NCBI RefSeq assembly: GCF_002234675.1
Contig: NC_019860.2
Span: forward strand, 16,422,536 to 16,486,535
From: Oryzias latipes
Lineage: Eukaryota > Chordata > Actinopteri > Beloniformes > Adrianichthyidae
Direction: 5' to 3'
DNA length: 64,000 nt
The notes under the pieces were generated by a model. The model made no database searches and had not been told where the DNA came from. It saw only the letters and a program-made list of their open reading frames with translations. Both the position numbers and the translations under genes were made by a program. Shown here piece by piece: positions 12,748 through 23,960 of the stretch (the stretch's first letter is position 1; each line of letters begins with the position of its first letter).

Positions 12748-13303
12748 TGTCATGACTTCAGAACTTCAGAGACCCAGATGCTGAAACCCGGAATGAGACA
12801 CAGGGCAGAGATGGCGTGGCGAGTAAGCGGATTTAATGATCAGGTCAGAATGAGAAAGCACAGTTCCTGGAGGTCCGGAGAGCGAGAGGCAGATTCCTGT
12901 GGCGTCACTGGTGGATCCGTCCGAGGGGTCCGGAGTCGACAGCGTAGGAGGAGTCCCATGAAGTAGGTGGTTCGGCAGAGGCTCATGGTGAGGTCGGATG
13001 GAACAGACCAGGTGAAATTTCCAGACAACGGCTGATTCAGGTGACCACTCGTGACTTGGGGTTTTCCTGGAGACAGGTAAGACAAGGTACGTTAGGCGCA
13101 GGCTTGGAACAAGATAGCAAAACATGAATTAGACGTGAGGAGCAAGTATGCACCATCAGGGCCAATGGACTGGCAAAGAATACTGGTCCAGGAGCTCCTT
13201 AAGTAGGCAGGCGGTGATGATGAAGTGAGTGGTCGCAGCTGGGCTGAATCAGGAAACCAAGCGGAGAGGAGAGGGGCAGGAGTCTGACAGAGGCACCATG
13301 ACA
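12748..13303 (-). mobile_element. Solo LTR (556 bp) with 5-bp target duplication
   Basis: Starts TGTCATG and ends CATGACA (TG..CA). It is flanked by the perfect direct repeat GCATG (12743-12747 and 13304-13308), the 5-bp duplication expected of Ty3/Gypsy-type integrase. On the minus strand a promoter-like TACTTAAGGAG and an ATTAAA polyA-like signal are in LTR order. No internal domain adjoins it, so it is the product of LTR-LTR recombination. It is unrelated in sequence to the LTRs at 15436 and 20063. Confidence 0.85.
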
Positions 13304-13308
13304 GCATG

Positions 13309-15430
13309 GCTAACTTGTAATGTTGAAACTATTTGTTCCTCTGGTGGGTCCTTTTCACATTCCCGGCTGAATGCAGACAGTGGGAAATGTCCTGAGGAAG
13401 TTCAAGCAGATTATTTAAGTTAAATGTTCGTTCGGCGAAGCTCGGTTCTCTGCCACATTAGTCGTGCCTTTGAGCAGAGTCGGGGGCCGTCTGGGCGCCG
13501 CGCCCAGTAACACTGGCAGCCAGCACTCCACTGCTTTACAGCCACTTTGCAGAGAGCACAGCTTAAGAGTGCACCCAGCAGGAACCCACTCATGGAGCCA
13601 CACATGAGCTGGAAGTTGTCCCGTTTCGCTGCCTGCCAACTGGCAGCCAGGTCTCTTTAGTTATATTCAACACAGAGTCGGAATAATTAATATTTCATCT
13701 GTGTACACCAATGGGTCGCCATTAAATTCAGGTCATTTACTTTGGAAAAATAGGAAAACACAAAAACTGTATTTATTAAAATTAATTATCTCAAGAGAAC
13801 AGCTTTCTGGGTGTCGAAAAAGGAGACACATCAAAAGCCGACTTTAATATCCGGACATATTTTGGGAAAATGGGAGGGGGGGGGGGGGGGTTTGGCAAGC
13901 TGCTTAGGTAACAGCATTAGACAACCAAACATCAAAGCCATGCATTTTCACAGGGGTCCCCGAGATGACGATGAAATGTGTTATTTTTCCGGGAGTCAAC
14001 ACATGAGCTCAGAGAGGAAATCTGAATGGGAGCTTTGGTTTGACGATGATGATGGGGGGGGGAAAATGGCGGGTAAAAAATGAAAGCTGTGAGCGGCATT
14101 GTAAAGCCTGCAGGTGCTTCCTGCTCCAGCTCTCACTGCCCCCTTTAGATGCCCCCTCACTGGATTAGTGTTTTCTACCCTCTACCATTGCTACCCTGGT
14201 CAGACCTGACCCTGACAAATTCTTGGGCAAAAAAAAAACAACTTTTTTTTTAAATGGCGGCTTTTCTTTTGGTTGATCTCCATAGCAACTATTTGATTTC
14301 GGTGAGGGGGACGAACTAGTATATGTAAATTTGTCAAAAAGGTTTCCTTGATAACAGATTTTTTTGTTAAGCACGCCCACATTTCTAATCTGTTCATGTT
14401 GTATGTACAACTGTACAAAAAAAAAACAATGCTGCAAATAAAAAGAAATGATGTTGCGAATAAGAAAAAGCTGCAAATAAAAAAGCCAACTTCACATTCA
14501 TCCAAATAACTATTGTTCCCCACGCCTTAGATTATTGTTAGCATGATTATTAAGGATAAAAGCAACAGCCACAGTAATGAACCGGCATTCTTCAGTTTAC
14601 CTTCAAAGCCCAACCAAATAACAGATTAAAAAGTACACATGATGACATTGAACATAAACACCTTCACTTATTTTCTTGTCTGTTCTCCAATTTGTACTGC
14701 TGTCCTTTTTTGTCCTTCTTCTCACATTGGTGCATGGGCAAAACTATCCCAGAGAATCCACTTCCATTGTGGCTTTTTTATTCACAGCAGTTTTTTTGGT
14801 TTGTTTTTTATTTGCAGCAGTGTTTTTTTATAGCATTTAAAGTTTCTTTGTATTTGCAGAAGTCTTTTGTTTGTTGCATTTCTTTTATTTGCGAAGTAAT
14901 TTCCTTTTTATTTGCAGTGCTTTTTTTATTTGCAGCATACTTTTGTTTTATTTGCAGTGTCTTTTTGTTTGTTGCAGTGTTTTGCTTGCAGCATTTTTGT
15001 TATTTGCAACATAATTTCTATTTGCAACATAATTTATTTTTATTTGCAGCAGTGTTTTATTTTATTTGCAGCAGCATTTCTTTTTACTTGCAGTTACTTT
15101 TTTTTTTTTTGCTACGATGGCAGGTCTCGGCCACCGTACATATATAATATTGTTTCATTTAGCTTGAGCCACTTTAGCATGCTTATCGTGCTCACTACAC
15201 CTCGTTAAAGCTGTTCAAAATCTAGATTTCTTTTTTCCAACTGGCTGCCCGATGAGTTAGGAGGAAAAATATCAAAATCTCTAGTGTAATCTCTGGAGTT
15301 TAAATTCAAAAAGGTGCCAAAGTTTTTTGTTTTTGTTTTTTTTAGGAAAATTCAACGGTCAGCAAAAATATCTGCAAACAGAAGCAAAGTTTTTCTTTTC
15401 TCATATTGTGAAAATCAACAAATTTGACGC
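13309..15430. other. Intergenic with low-complexity tracts
   Basis: Contains a poly-G tract near 13872-13890. It also has a cluster of TTTGCAGCA-type motifs: inverted (TGCAAATAAAA) at about 14430-14490 and direct (TTATTTGCAGCA) at about 14790-15100. ORFs here follow the simple repeats. No gene recognised. Confidence 0.6.
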
Positions 15431-15435
15431 ATACG

Positions 15436-15750
15436 TGTTGGGAGAGGGGAGTGGATAACTGAATCCAAGTGCAGACACAAACTGATAGAAGTTAGGTTAT
15501 TTAATTTGACTTGTCAGGCAGACTGATAGGCTGGCAGGCAGACTGGAAGGCAGGCAGGCAGGCAGACTGGAAGGCAGGCTGGAAGGCAGGCAGGCAGACA
15601 CAGGGTGAACAATAATCTGGCGCTGGCTGGAGATCCTCCTCAGGAATAAATAGAGTCTGTGATGGCCTGCAGGTGGGGAGGTGCTGATTGTAGAGATGAG
15701 CAGCAGGTGTTGGGCTCCAAGGAGGAGGCATGCTCAACAGAACCACAACA
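15436..15750 (-). repeat. 3' LTR of the chromovirus (315 bp)
   Basis: Matches the 5' LTR at 20063-20441, but has four fewer 16-bp GGCAGGCAGACTGGAA-type units (315 versus 379 bp). Contains AATAAATA, i.e. TATTTATT on the element strand. Confidence 0.93.
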
Positions 15751-15765
15751 GTACCCCCCCCTCAA
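15751..15765 (-). other. Polypurine tract
   Basis: On the element strand, TTGAGGGGGGGGTAC directly abuts the 3' LTR, the place where plus-strand DNA synthesis is primed. Confidence 0.7.
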
Positions 15766-16064
15766 CGGGAGCCACCAGGCGATGGAAAACGGTCTGGACG
15801 ACGCCTGCGAAGATCCCGGATCAGGGAGTCATCCACGATAAAGGACCGAGGAACCCAGGCACGCTCTTCCGGGCCATACCCCACCCAGTCAACGAGGTAC
15901 TGGAACCCTCGACCACGTCGACGAACATCCAGAAGACGGCGGACAGAGTAGGCGGGCCGGCCACCAACCAACCGGGCGGGAGGAGGGGGCTTGGAAGGAG
16001 GGACCAAGGCACTGGAACAGACCGGCTTGAGGTGTGAGACATGGAAAACGGGATGAACCTTCAT
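15762..16064 (-). pseudogene. pol 3' part: chromodomain
   Basis: Encodes the extreme C-terminus of Pol. A stretch beginning [15 protein letters not shown] joins the integrase C-terminal region to a chromodomain ([20 protein letters not shown], then [14 protein letters not shown]). Chromodomains steer integration toward particular chromatin. It is out of frame with the upstream integrase frame because of a small indel at about 16085-16100, so it would not be translated from this copy as it stands. Confidence 0.85.
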
Positions 16065-17293
16065 GGAGGCAGGGAGCCGGAGCTTGACCGCAGACGGGTC
16101 AAAACCTCAAAGGGGCCCAAGTAACGGGGAGATAGCTTCCTTGAGTCAGTACGGAGTTGGATATTCTTGGAAGACAGCCACACCTTCTGACCAGGGCTAT
16201 AGCAGGGAACAGAAGACCTCCGGGCATCAGCCACGCGGCAGCTACGTTCCCGAGCACGCAGGAGTGCCCGATGAGCCAATCTCCACACTCGACGGCACCT
16301 GCGGATGTGCAGCTGGACAGATGGCACAGAAACCTCCTCCTCCTGGGCTGGAAACAGGGGTGGCTGAAACCCCAGAGAGCATTCAAATGGTGACAGACCT
16401 GTAGCAGAGCAGGTGAGGGAATTATGGGCATACTCAACCCAGTCCAAGTAATCGCTCCAGGAGGAGGGGTTTGCCTCAGTCACACACCGCAGGGCTGTCT
16501 CCAGATCCTGGTTGGCGCGTTCGGCCTGTCCGTTGGTCTGAGGGTGAAAACCTGAGGACAAACTGACGGTAGCACCGATGGACCGACAAAAAGCCTTCCA
16601 AACTTGGGACGTGAATTGAGGGCCTCTATCCGACACAATGTCAGCAGGAAGCCCGTGAAGATGGAAAACGTGATGGACAAGGAGGTTGGCAGTGTCAGTA
16701 GCAGAGGGTAGTTTGGGAAGGGCCACATAATGGACAGCTTTGGAGAAACGATCCACAATGGTAAGTATGGTGGTGTTACCTCGAGACAAGGGCAAACCGG
16801 TGACAAAATCCAAAGCTATATTAGACCAAGGGCGGCCAGGAACGGGTAGAGGACGGAGGAGACCAGCAGGGGGTTGATGCGAGGCCTTATTACGAGCACA
16901 CGTTGGGCAGGCAGCAACATACTGCCGTACGTCCTTCTCCAAGGTCGGCCACCAGAATCTGCGTCTCAGCAGCGAGCAGGTGCGGGCCCCACCAGGATGA
17001 CAGGTACGGCGAGAGGTGTGACCCCACTGGATGACCTGTGAGCGAACAGAGTCTGGCACAAAAAGGCGATTAGCAGGGCCTGTACCTGGATCTGGTTGTT
17101 GTTGCTGGGCCTCTAAAACTTTGTCCTCGATCTCCCAAGAGACAGCAGCAAGTGTACATGATGAAGGAAGGATGGGTTGCGGCAGTGTTGGTGCATCTAA
17201 AGTAAACTGGCGAGACAAGGCATCAGGTTTCTGGTTCTTGGAACCTGGCCTGTAGGACAAAAGAAAGTTAAACGAGTGAAAAACAAAGACCAC
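16061..17293 (-). pseudogene. pol middle part: RNase H end and integrase
   Basis: Starts inside the RNase H C-terminus ([15 protein letters not shown]) and runs through integrase. The HHCC zinc-binding region is present (CPTCARNK at its end). The catalytic core carries the D,D,E residues in [13 protein letters not shown] and GQAERANQ, and is followed by the [11 protein letters not shown] motif. Both ends of this frame are frameshift boundaries (about 17268-17276 upstream, about 16085-16100 downstream), so the domain is intact in sequence but disconnected. The reported start is only a non-ATG codon and is not a real initiation site. Confidence 0.9.
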
Positions 17294-19065
17294 CGCGCCT
17301 GACGGGGATTGAGTTGTTTTGCTGATTGTAGGTAGGAGAGGTTTTTATGGTCAGTCCAAATGATAAAGGGATTCTTGGTTCCTTCCAACCAGTGTCTCCA
17401 ATGTTCCAAAGCTAGCGTAACAGCCAACAACTCTCGATCTCCCACATGGTAATTTCTCTCAGCTGGGGTCAGGCGTCGGGAGAAAAACGCGCAAGGGTGC
17501 AATTTTTGTGTGTCCATGGATCGTTGTGACAGAACGGCTCCTACCCCAGTGTCAGATGCGTCTACCTCCACGATAAATTGCAGGGTTGGATCAGGATGAC
17601 GAAGAACAGGAGCTGATGTGAACCTCTCTTTCAGTGTGGAGAAGGCCTTGGCTGCCTCCTCTGACCAGTGGAAAGAGACAGATGGAGAAGTTAATCTTGT
17701 CAGGGGAGCAGCTATCTGACTGTAATTTCGGATGAACCTGCGGTAGAAATTGGCGAACCCCAGGAAACGTTGTAGTTGTTTTACAGTGGTGGGGGTAGGC
17801 CAGTCTGCTACAGCTCGTATCTTTTCAGGGTCAGCTTTGACTTGCTTGTTCTCAAAGATGTAGCCGAGGAAGGATATGGAGGTGGTGTGGAACTGACACT
17901 TCTCAGCTTTCACGAATAACCGGTTTTCCAATAGTCTCTGTAGCACTTGTTGCACATGTTGGATGTGCTCTGTGACTGAGGGGGAGAAAATAAGGATGTC
18001 ATCTAGATAGACAAACACAAACCGGTTCAAGAAATCTCTTAGAACGTCATTTACAAGTGCTTGGAAAACTGCAGGGGCATTACAAAGACCAAAAGGCATA
18101 ACCAGGTATTCAAATTGGCCTAGTGGAGTGTTGAAAGCTGTCTTCCATTCATCTCCCTCCTTCATCCTTACCAGATGGTAGGCATTTCGAAGGTCTAGTT
18201 TGGAGAAGATTGTGGCATCCTGGAGAGAGTTAAAAGCTGAATCAATGAGTGGCAGGGGATATTTGTTCTTCACAGTGATGTTGTTCAATCCCCGGAAATC
18301 GATGCAGGGACGGAGAGTACCCTCTTTCTTCGTGACAAAGAAAAACCCAGCTGCTACTGGAGAAGAAGAGGGTCTGATGATTCCTGCAGCTAGAGAAGTT
18401 GTAATGTAGTTTTCCATGGTTTCCATTTGTGGCCTAGACAGGTTATACAGACGGCTGGTTGGTAGAGGGGCCCCTGGGAGCAGGTCGATAGCACAATCAT
18501 AAGGACGGTGTGGTGGAAGGACAAGGGCACGATCCTTGCAGAAAACTTCCTTAAGGTCATGATAGACTTCTGGAATGGTGGACAGGTCAGGTGGGTCAGG
18601 TGGGGATGTAGTGGAAGGACCTGAAGGCACAGCAGAGAGAAGACAGGATGTGTGACATGTGTCACTCCAGTTCAGGATGGTCCCCGTCCTCCAATCCACA
18701 TGAGGATTGTGTGAGACCAACCAAGGATGTCCAAGGACCACTGGGTTTTCTGGAGAGGCAACTATGAGAAATTGGAGCTGTTCGTGGTGATTACCAGAGG
18801 TAATAAGCTTAATTGGGGCTGAGCGTTGAATGATCCGGTAAAGCTCCCGGCCATCTAAAGCTCGTGCAACAGTGGGTGAAGGGAGGTTCTCTAGAGGAAG
18901 ACTGATCTGGGACGCCAAGGTCTGGTCAAGGAAGTTAGCCTCTGCTCCTGAGTCCACCAATGCCAGAACTGGATGGGACGACTGATTAATGCACAGCGTA
19001 GCCGAGAGCAGGGTCTTTGTGTGGGTGATGTTAGTGGAGGTAGTCGTGGTCGTCAATACCCCCAC
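17197..19065 (-). pseudogene. pol 5' part: protease, reverse transcriptase, RNase H
   Basis: Contains an aspartic protease motif ([12 protein letters not shown], about residues 36-47). It is followed by reverse transcriptase with the YLDD active site (near 18000-18012) and RNase H ([16 protein letters not shown], then [12 protein letters not shown]). It lies in the -1 frame relative to gag and is open back through the end of gag, consistent with -1 frameshift expression, but I see no canonical slippery heptamer. The frame is lost at about 17268-17276 near the end of RNase H and reads into a short unrelated tail. Confidence 0.92.
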
Positions 19066-19067
19066 TG

Positions 19068-20042
19068 CTACTGACGACCACTGTCTTTTGGCCGGATCGG
19101 ACAGGAAATGACAACATGTCCAGGAGTTCCACAGTACAGACAGGCCCCACTAGATATTCGTCGCTGGCGTTCCTCAGTGGAGAGGCGGGCTCGACCCAGT
19201 TGCATAGGTTCCTCAGGTGGAGGGCTTGCAGCATGGAGCGGTTGAGAAGGTGGACATGAGGAGATTAATGAACGTGGACTAGGTCCCTGTTCCCTTGCTC
19301 GATCCCGCCGCCTGTTGTCCAGCCTGATTGTCAGGGAGATGAGGTCACCTAAGGTTGAGGGTGGATCTCTTGAGGCCAACTCATCTTTCAGCTGCCCGTT
19401 GAGACCATTTGTGAACAAAGCCTGCAGTGCCTCGTCATTAAAGCCCACATCTGCAGCCACAGTCTGGAAATCCACAGAATACTCTGCAGCGCTCCAGGCT
19501 CCTTGTCTCATGGAGATCAACTGCCTTGTGGAATCCCCTCCTCTCACTGGGTGGTCAAAAACACGTTTTAAGTTCTCTACAAAGTCAGAGTAGGACAGCT
19601 GCCCAAAGCCATGCCGGTCGAAAGAGGCTTCTGCCCACTGCAATGCCTTGCCATCCAGGAGACCAACAACATATGACACCTTTGCTTGGTCACTGGCGTA
19701 AGAGAGAGGCTTATGTTCAAAAATTAAAGAACACTGTAACAGAAAACCCCTGCACTTACCCAGGTCTCCGGAATATGGTTTGGGATCTGGGATGTGGGTC
19801 TCTCTCACAGCTGCGGGCGGGTTTCCTGGAAAAACAGATTGAAGCGGAGCTGGTGTAGATTGTGCTGCAGGGGCGGTGTGAGTGGACAAAGACTGAGTGA
19901 GTCGATCCAACTGAGCCAGAACTGCATTGAACTTGTGATCCAGGTTAAGGATCATCTGTTCGTGGCGTAGAAAGTTCACATTAGAGTGAGGAAGGGGATG
20001 CTGAGCAGGGTCCTGGGAAGCAGACATGTCCGCTGGATCCAT
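19068..20042 (-). CDS. gag: Gag protein of the chromovirus
   Basis: Structural protein that forms virus-like particles and packages element RNA. It has 324 residues from the ATG at 20042 ([10 protein letters not shown]), which is the first Met outside the LTR and only 20 nt inside the LTR edge; an in-frame extension into the LTR is less likely. A central retrotransposon gag domain ([20 protein letters not shown] region) is followed by a basic stretch and one CCHC zinc knuckle ([14 protein letters not shown], about 301-314). The frame is uninterrupted. Confidence 0.9.
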   Translation of the reverse strand: MDPADMSASQDPAQHPLPHSNVNFLRHEQMILNLDHKFNAVLAQLDRLTQSLSTHTAPAAQSTPAPLQSVFPGNPPAAVRETHIPDPKPYSGDLGKCRGFLLQCSLIFEHKPLSYASDQAKVSYVVGLLDGKALQWAEASFDRHGFGQLSYSDFVENLKRVFDHPVRGGDSTRQLISMRQGAWSAAEYSVDFQTVAADVGFNDEALQALFTNGLNGQLKDELASRDPPSTLGDLISLTIRLDNRRRDRAREQGPSPRSLISSCPPSQPLHAASPPPEEPMQLGRARLSTEERQRRISSGACLYCGTPGHVVISCPIRPKDSGRQ

Positions 20043-20050
20043 ATTAAATG

Positions 20051-20062
20051 GCCAGATTATTC
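20051..20062 (-). other. Primer-binding site, probably self-priming
   Basis: The bases just inside the 5' LTR read GAATAATCTGGC on the element strand. There is no tRNA-type TGG start at the LTR edge. Instead AATAATCTGGC is exactly complementary to 11 bases in the LTR (20302-20312), as in elements that prime with the folded 5' end of their own RNA. Confidence 0.6.
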
Positions 20063-20441
20063 TGTTGGGAGAGGGGAGTGGATAACTGAATCCAAGTGCA
20101 GACACAAACTGATAGAAGTTAGGTTATTTAATTTGACTTGGCAGGCAGACTGATAGGCTGGCAGGCAGACTGGAAGGCAGGCAGGCAGGCAGACTGGAAG
20201 GCAGGCAGGCAGGCAGACTGGAAGGCAGGCTGGAAGGCAGGCTGGAAGGCAGGCAGGCAGGCAGGCAGACTGGAAGGCAGGCAGGCAGACACAGGGTGAA
20301 CAATAATCTGGCGCTGGCTGGAGATCCTCCTCAGGAATAAATAGAGTCTGTGATGGCCTGCAGGTGGGGAGGTGCTTATTGTAGAGATGAGCAGCAGGTG
20401 TTGGGCTCCAAGGAGGAGGCATGCTCAACAGAACCACAACA
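20063..20441 (-). repeat. 5' LTR of the chromovirus (379 bp), with promoter
   Basis: On the element strand TATTTATT (20336-20343) lies 31 nt upstream of GCCAGATTATT (20302-20312), the segment complementary to the primer-binding site. This places the likely transcription start at about 20312. A block of 16-bp GGCAGGCAGACTGGAA-like units fills about 20150-20290. Confidence 0.85.
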
Positions 20442-20446
20442 ATACG

Positions 20447-23400
20447 GCTGCCAAGCTGTAGGTCCTGTGGCCATCCCATAATGATTTTAAAAATGTCTTT
20501 GCTTATCCCCGGCTCCCACACGTGTGTTTTGGTTTTGTAACTTGATTTCGAGTTCCATAAGAAATTCTGGCTTCATTTTTTGTGCCGTTTTTGCCTGCTG
20601 TGATATCAGCGTTCACTTCGTCCAAAACTATTTCTCCGGATACTAGGTGCATGCAAATGTGGCGTGGGCAAAACTTTCGCTCAAATGCATAGTAAGAAAT
20701 AGAAAAATTGCCCCAAAAAAAACCTTAAAAAAACCTGTTCCTCTGTTCAGGACTGCTGCGGAGCATGAGAAAAGAGAATTATTCAGAAAATGAAAGCCTT
20801 CAGGCGCCATTCTCTGGAGTTCCTCGCCCTAAACCACCACAATCTCCTGCTGTTGTTATTATGTGCAGCTACTTTAAGTTGATTTCTTTTTCCTGAACTC
20901 TTCTACAAAAAGGGATGAACCCCTACAGTCTACAATTGTAGGAGGGAAACCAGGTCCAGAAGTGATGAATATCTAACCTTGTTTTCCAAACTCTGCTGCA
21001 TCCAAACATCTACCTCCAAGCCTGATTTATTAGACTCATCAAGCATCTCATATATTTTGCGCGGCGGCCCGGGATGGGAAAGACTTGTAGACCGTCGTCG
21101 GGAAACGTTTGTGTTTCTGATGGATATACGTAGATTTACCGTTTCCTCCGGGGGGGAAAAAACATTGCAACTGGTGAGAGTCGGCTTTAATTGAAAGACA
21201 GAAGAGAAATGATGATTGATTAGCTCAGTCTTGGTACGCATGCCAGAGGACTGACCTTTCCTCACCTGTTAAATATTCATGCTGTTTTGTTGTGGAGGTT
21301 GCCTTTGGGATAAACCCACATCAATAAGAGATGTTTAGTTTGGTATTAGTGGAAAGGAGATTTTCAGCATGATTCAGGGGGCCCAGAGCCTTGGGATGCT
21401 CGCTTTGAAAGTGTGTCGCAACCATCTGGTTAAGGTTTACAGGGTTCTATAAGCCTTCAGAGATCATATGTGATAGAAAAGAGATTAAACTATTTCAGAA
21501 GAGGTGGAGAGATTCTCTCATCTGTGAGGCCAACCCCCCCTCCCCTGCCCAACGTTCAACACGTGTCTGTGATAACATCATAGGCTCCGTTCTCCCTTCG
21601 TTTGGCCTCCAGAGAGGCTCTGAGCATCTTTAAATGTCATGGTGAGTGCTTCCCTCGTCCCCCCCCCCTCCCCGTTGGCACTAAAACCAGGCGCTCCCTG
21701 AATACAAAGGAGGTCCAAAGTACCACGGTTTCCAGAGAACCCGGCGCTCCCTCCTCTTCTGTCAAAGGTAGCTCTTGCTGTCTAACCGGCCCATCCAGTC
21801 AGTACGTGACAAAAGCTTCAAGACCCAAACAATTGATCCGGAAAGCCAATTTCACTTTACGGTCAATACAAGTCCAAATTCAACTTTCCTGGTGGGAGCA
21901 AGAGCGTTCCAAAAGGTCCTCCTGATGCTCGCCGAAGCACTCTTGCAGTCTCCGGAATGTCATCCTCCGCTCATGCCACCCGGGACAAGAACGTTGTGGT
22001 TCTTTATGTGAAATTCTCACCGATGAATCACGAATTAACCACGTTAAGACCACAGACATACAAATAAACCCCGCAGAGCATGAACCGTCTGTGATTACCG
22101 TGCCATTAATATGTAATTTATGCGTCAATGACGTAATTATAAGATGATATATGCGATATAAATGTTATCTATGTATCAACTTCAGATGATACGTTTCTTA
22201 CCTAAACTTTATAAACATTGCTCACTGGTTTTACGGTTGAGTTTTAAAGCCCTCAGGAAATCCGTAAACATCAACCAGAGTGTAATTCAACGGCCAAAAC
22301 TGCCAATTCAACAACTATTGCATTGTTTTTAGTTAATTCCAGCATCGCAGCACAACATTTATTTTCCTCAGTGCGACAAAATGCTACCGTCTAGTAGAGA
22401 CAAAAGTAATATTAATAAAATTTATAGTAATAATTGAGCTGAATGTGCTTTTTTATTGCTGAGACAATATTCTGTATCTTTGCTTTTTGAAGATAATTCC
22501 AGGAAGCAAGAATAATTAGGACAACAGCATAAAGGTGTACAAACAATAGCTGGATGGATAGCATCTAAGAAATCTTCAAATGCCTTTTTTTTAATTCCCT
22601 AAGTTTATTAATGAGTTATTGTTGAACTTTATTTGAATTACATTTAATAATCTGCTATGACAGCCATTAAAGAGGATTTTTGCAGGGGGTTTTTTCCCCT
22701 AGAAATTGGATAATATTTGGGTAATTTTAAATATTACAAGCTATTTGTTGAATTGGACCATAAAAAAAATTGAATGTTTAAGAAAATACAACACCACTAT
22801 AAGGGTGTGAGTTCCTTAAACTTTATACCAAAAATCTGAATATCACTGCAATTTTTTTATTTAATTTTACCTTGAATTCAGGTAAAACAGCAGTTAAATG
22901 ATGGTACAGAATATGTAACTCTTATGGAAAAGCACCTGAGCAAAGCCGCAGCTTTGCTTTGAAAACCAGCTCACATCATTTATGCCTCTTCGGGGAAAAT
23001 TTGACCAGAATTTGGGAGTAAACACATCACAAAACCGAGCTTCACAAGACTTGAAGAAAAAAGGAAGTGGGTAAAAGTTGTTGCTGACTTAGCGAAGGGG
23101 GGCGACACTTGAAAGACGTGCATGAACGCTTTTGGCGAGGGAAAAAGCTCCTCTCCAAAGCGCTTTGGTCTGGAAGCGGGGCCGATGCTTGTAAACATGT
23201 TTGTTTTTGTCGGATTCAGCACATGAAGGGAGCAGTTTGCGGCCTTTTTGTCCGGCAAAGCTGGTTCAAGATTGGTCCCGATTTTGAAGAGGAGTCTCCG
23301 TGAACAGTCAAACATGAACGGTGGGGGGACTGCAGCGTTCATGAGGGGAGAAATGCAGATGGGAGCGAATAAATAGTGAGGAGATGCCCCCTCTAAAGAG

Positions 23401-23564
23401 TTGAGGATGGCACATCAAATGTTGCAATCTTGATTTGGTTTAGTCCAATCCTGCCTGATACATAACCAAACGTTGCATTTAACTAAAATCTGTAAAGGCG
23501 GAAGGAGGGCCTTTGGGGCTACCCTAGAAGGCCGCTGGGGGCAGTATTGCCTTTAAGGTCACTC
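20447..23564. other. Intergenic, no gene recognised
   Basis: No convincing exon, RNA gene or repeat family. The longest ORFs (about 21.0-22.1 kb) show no domain or splice structure. Confidence 0.5.
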
Positions 23565-23960
23565 AATCATCTTTTGATCTATTTTTAAAGTGTTTTTTTT
23601 TGGTCATTTTTAGCCAAAATCCAAAAACCTGTGCAGTTTTCTGGGAGATGGTTTCTGCAGAGCTGCAGTAATTCTGTAACCCTTGTGCTATCCAAGGCAC
23701 TTTAACATTGGGAGTGGGGTCATCCAGACCCACTAGACAGTGTGCTAAACCTTTTTTCTTCAACGATATGTGATCTTAACTGGTTTCCGTGGATTACATG
23801 AAATCATCTCCACCTTGATCCACCTTTGCCATGGTAGGGAGAACACGTCAATGTAAGGATCGGATCATCTGGACCCCATAGGATAGCACAAGGGTTACAA
23901 ATTTGCCTGCGGGATTGTTGGTGCGGAGCAACCCCGCCCCTCTTCCCCTCTACGTTGCTG
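23565..23960. mobile_element. Foldback family F fragment, hosting a nested MITE
   Basis: The flanking parts (CATTTTTAGCCAAAATCC..TTTCTGCAGAGCTGCAG and GTTGGTGCGGAGCAACCCCG) match the 3' arm of the element at 4480-5200. They are separated by the piggyBac-like MITE at 23680-23894. Confidence 0.6.
23680..23894. mobile_element. piggyBac-like MITE, copy 3
   Basis: 215 bp, CCCTTGTGCTATCC..GGATAGCACAAGGG, flanked by GTAA and TTAC (eroded TTAA). Inserted within a family F fragment, so younger than it. Confidence 0.85.

Larger units (their letters stand above)
15436..20441 (-). mobile_element. Near-complete Ty3/Gypsy chromovirus LTR retrotransposon
   Basis: 5006 bp bounded by two near-identical LTRs (TGTTGGGAGAGG..CCACAACA) and a perfect 5-bp target duplication ATACG (15431-15435, 20442-20446). 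Order on the minus strand: LTR, primer-binding site, gag with a CCHC knuckle, protease, reverse transcriptase, RNase H, integrase, chromodomain, polypurine tract, LTR. This order and the C-terminal chromodomain define a chromovirus; the gag resembles the sushi-type lineage. Two frameshifts in pol make this copy non-autonomous. Intact target duplication and matching LTRs indicate a fairly recent insertion. Confidence 0.96.

Noticed and set aside
14165..15208. Phe/Leu/Cys-rich ORFs at 14.2-15.2 kb
   Set aside because: They follow TTTGCAGCA-type simple repeats and T runs.
15681..16404. Plus-strand ORFs across the retrotransposon
   Set aside because: Antisense to integrase and chromodomain frames with clear motifs.
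17020..17255. Intron-like interpretation of the pol frame change
   Set aside because: No donor/acceptor pair fits; the two frames overlap in sequence, so a small indel explains it better.
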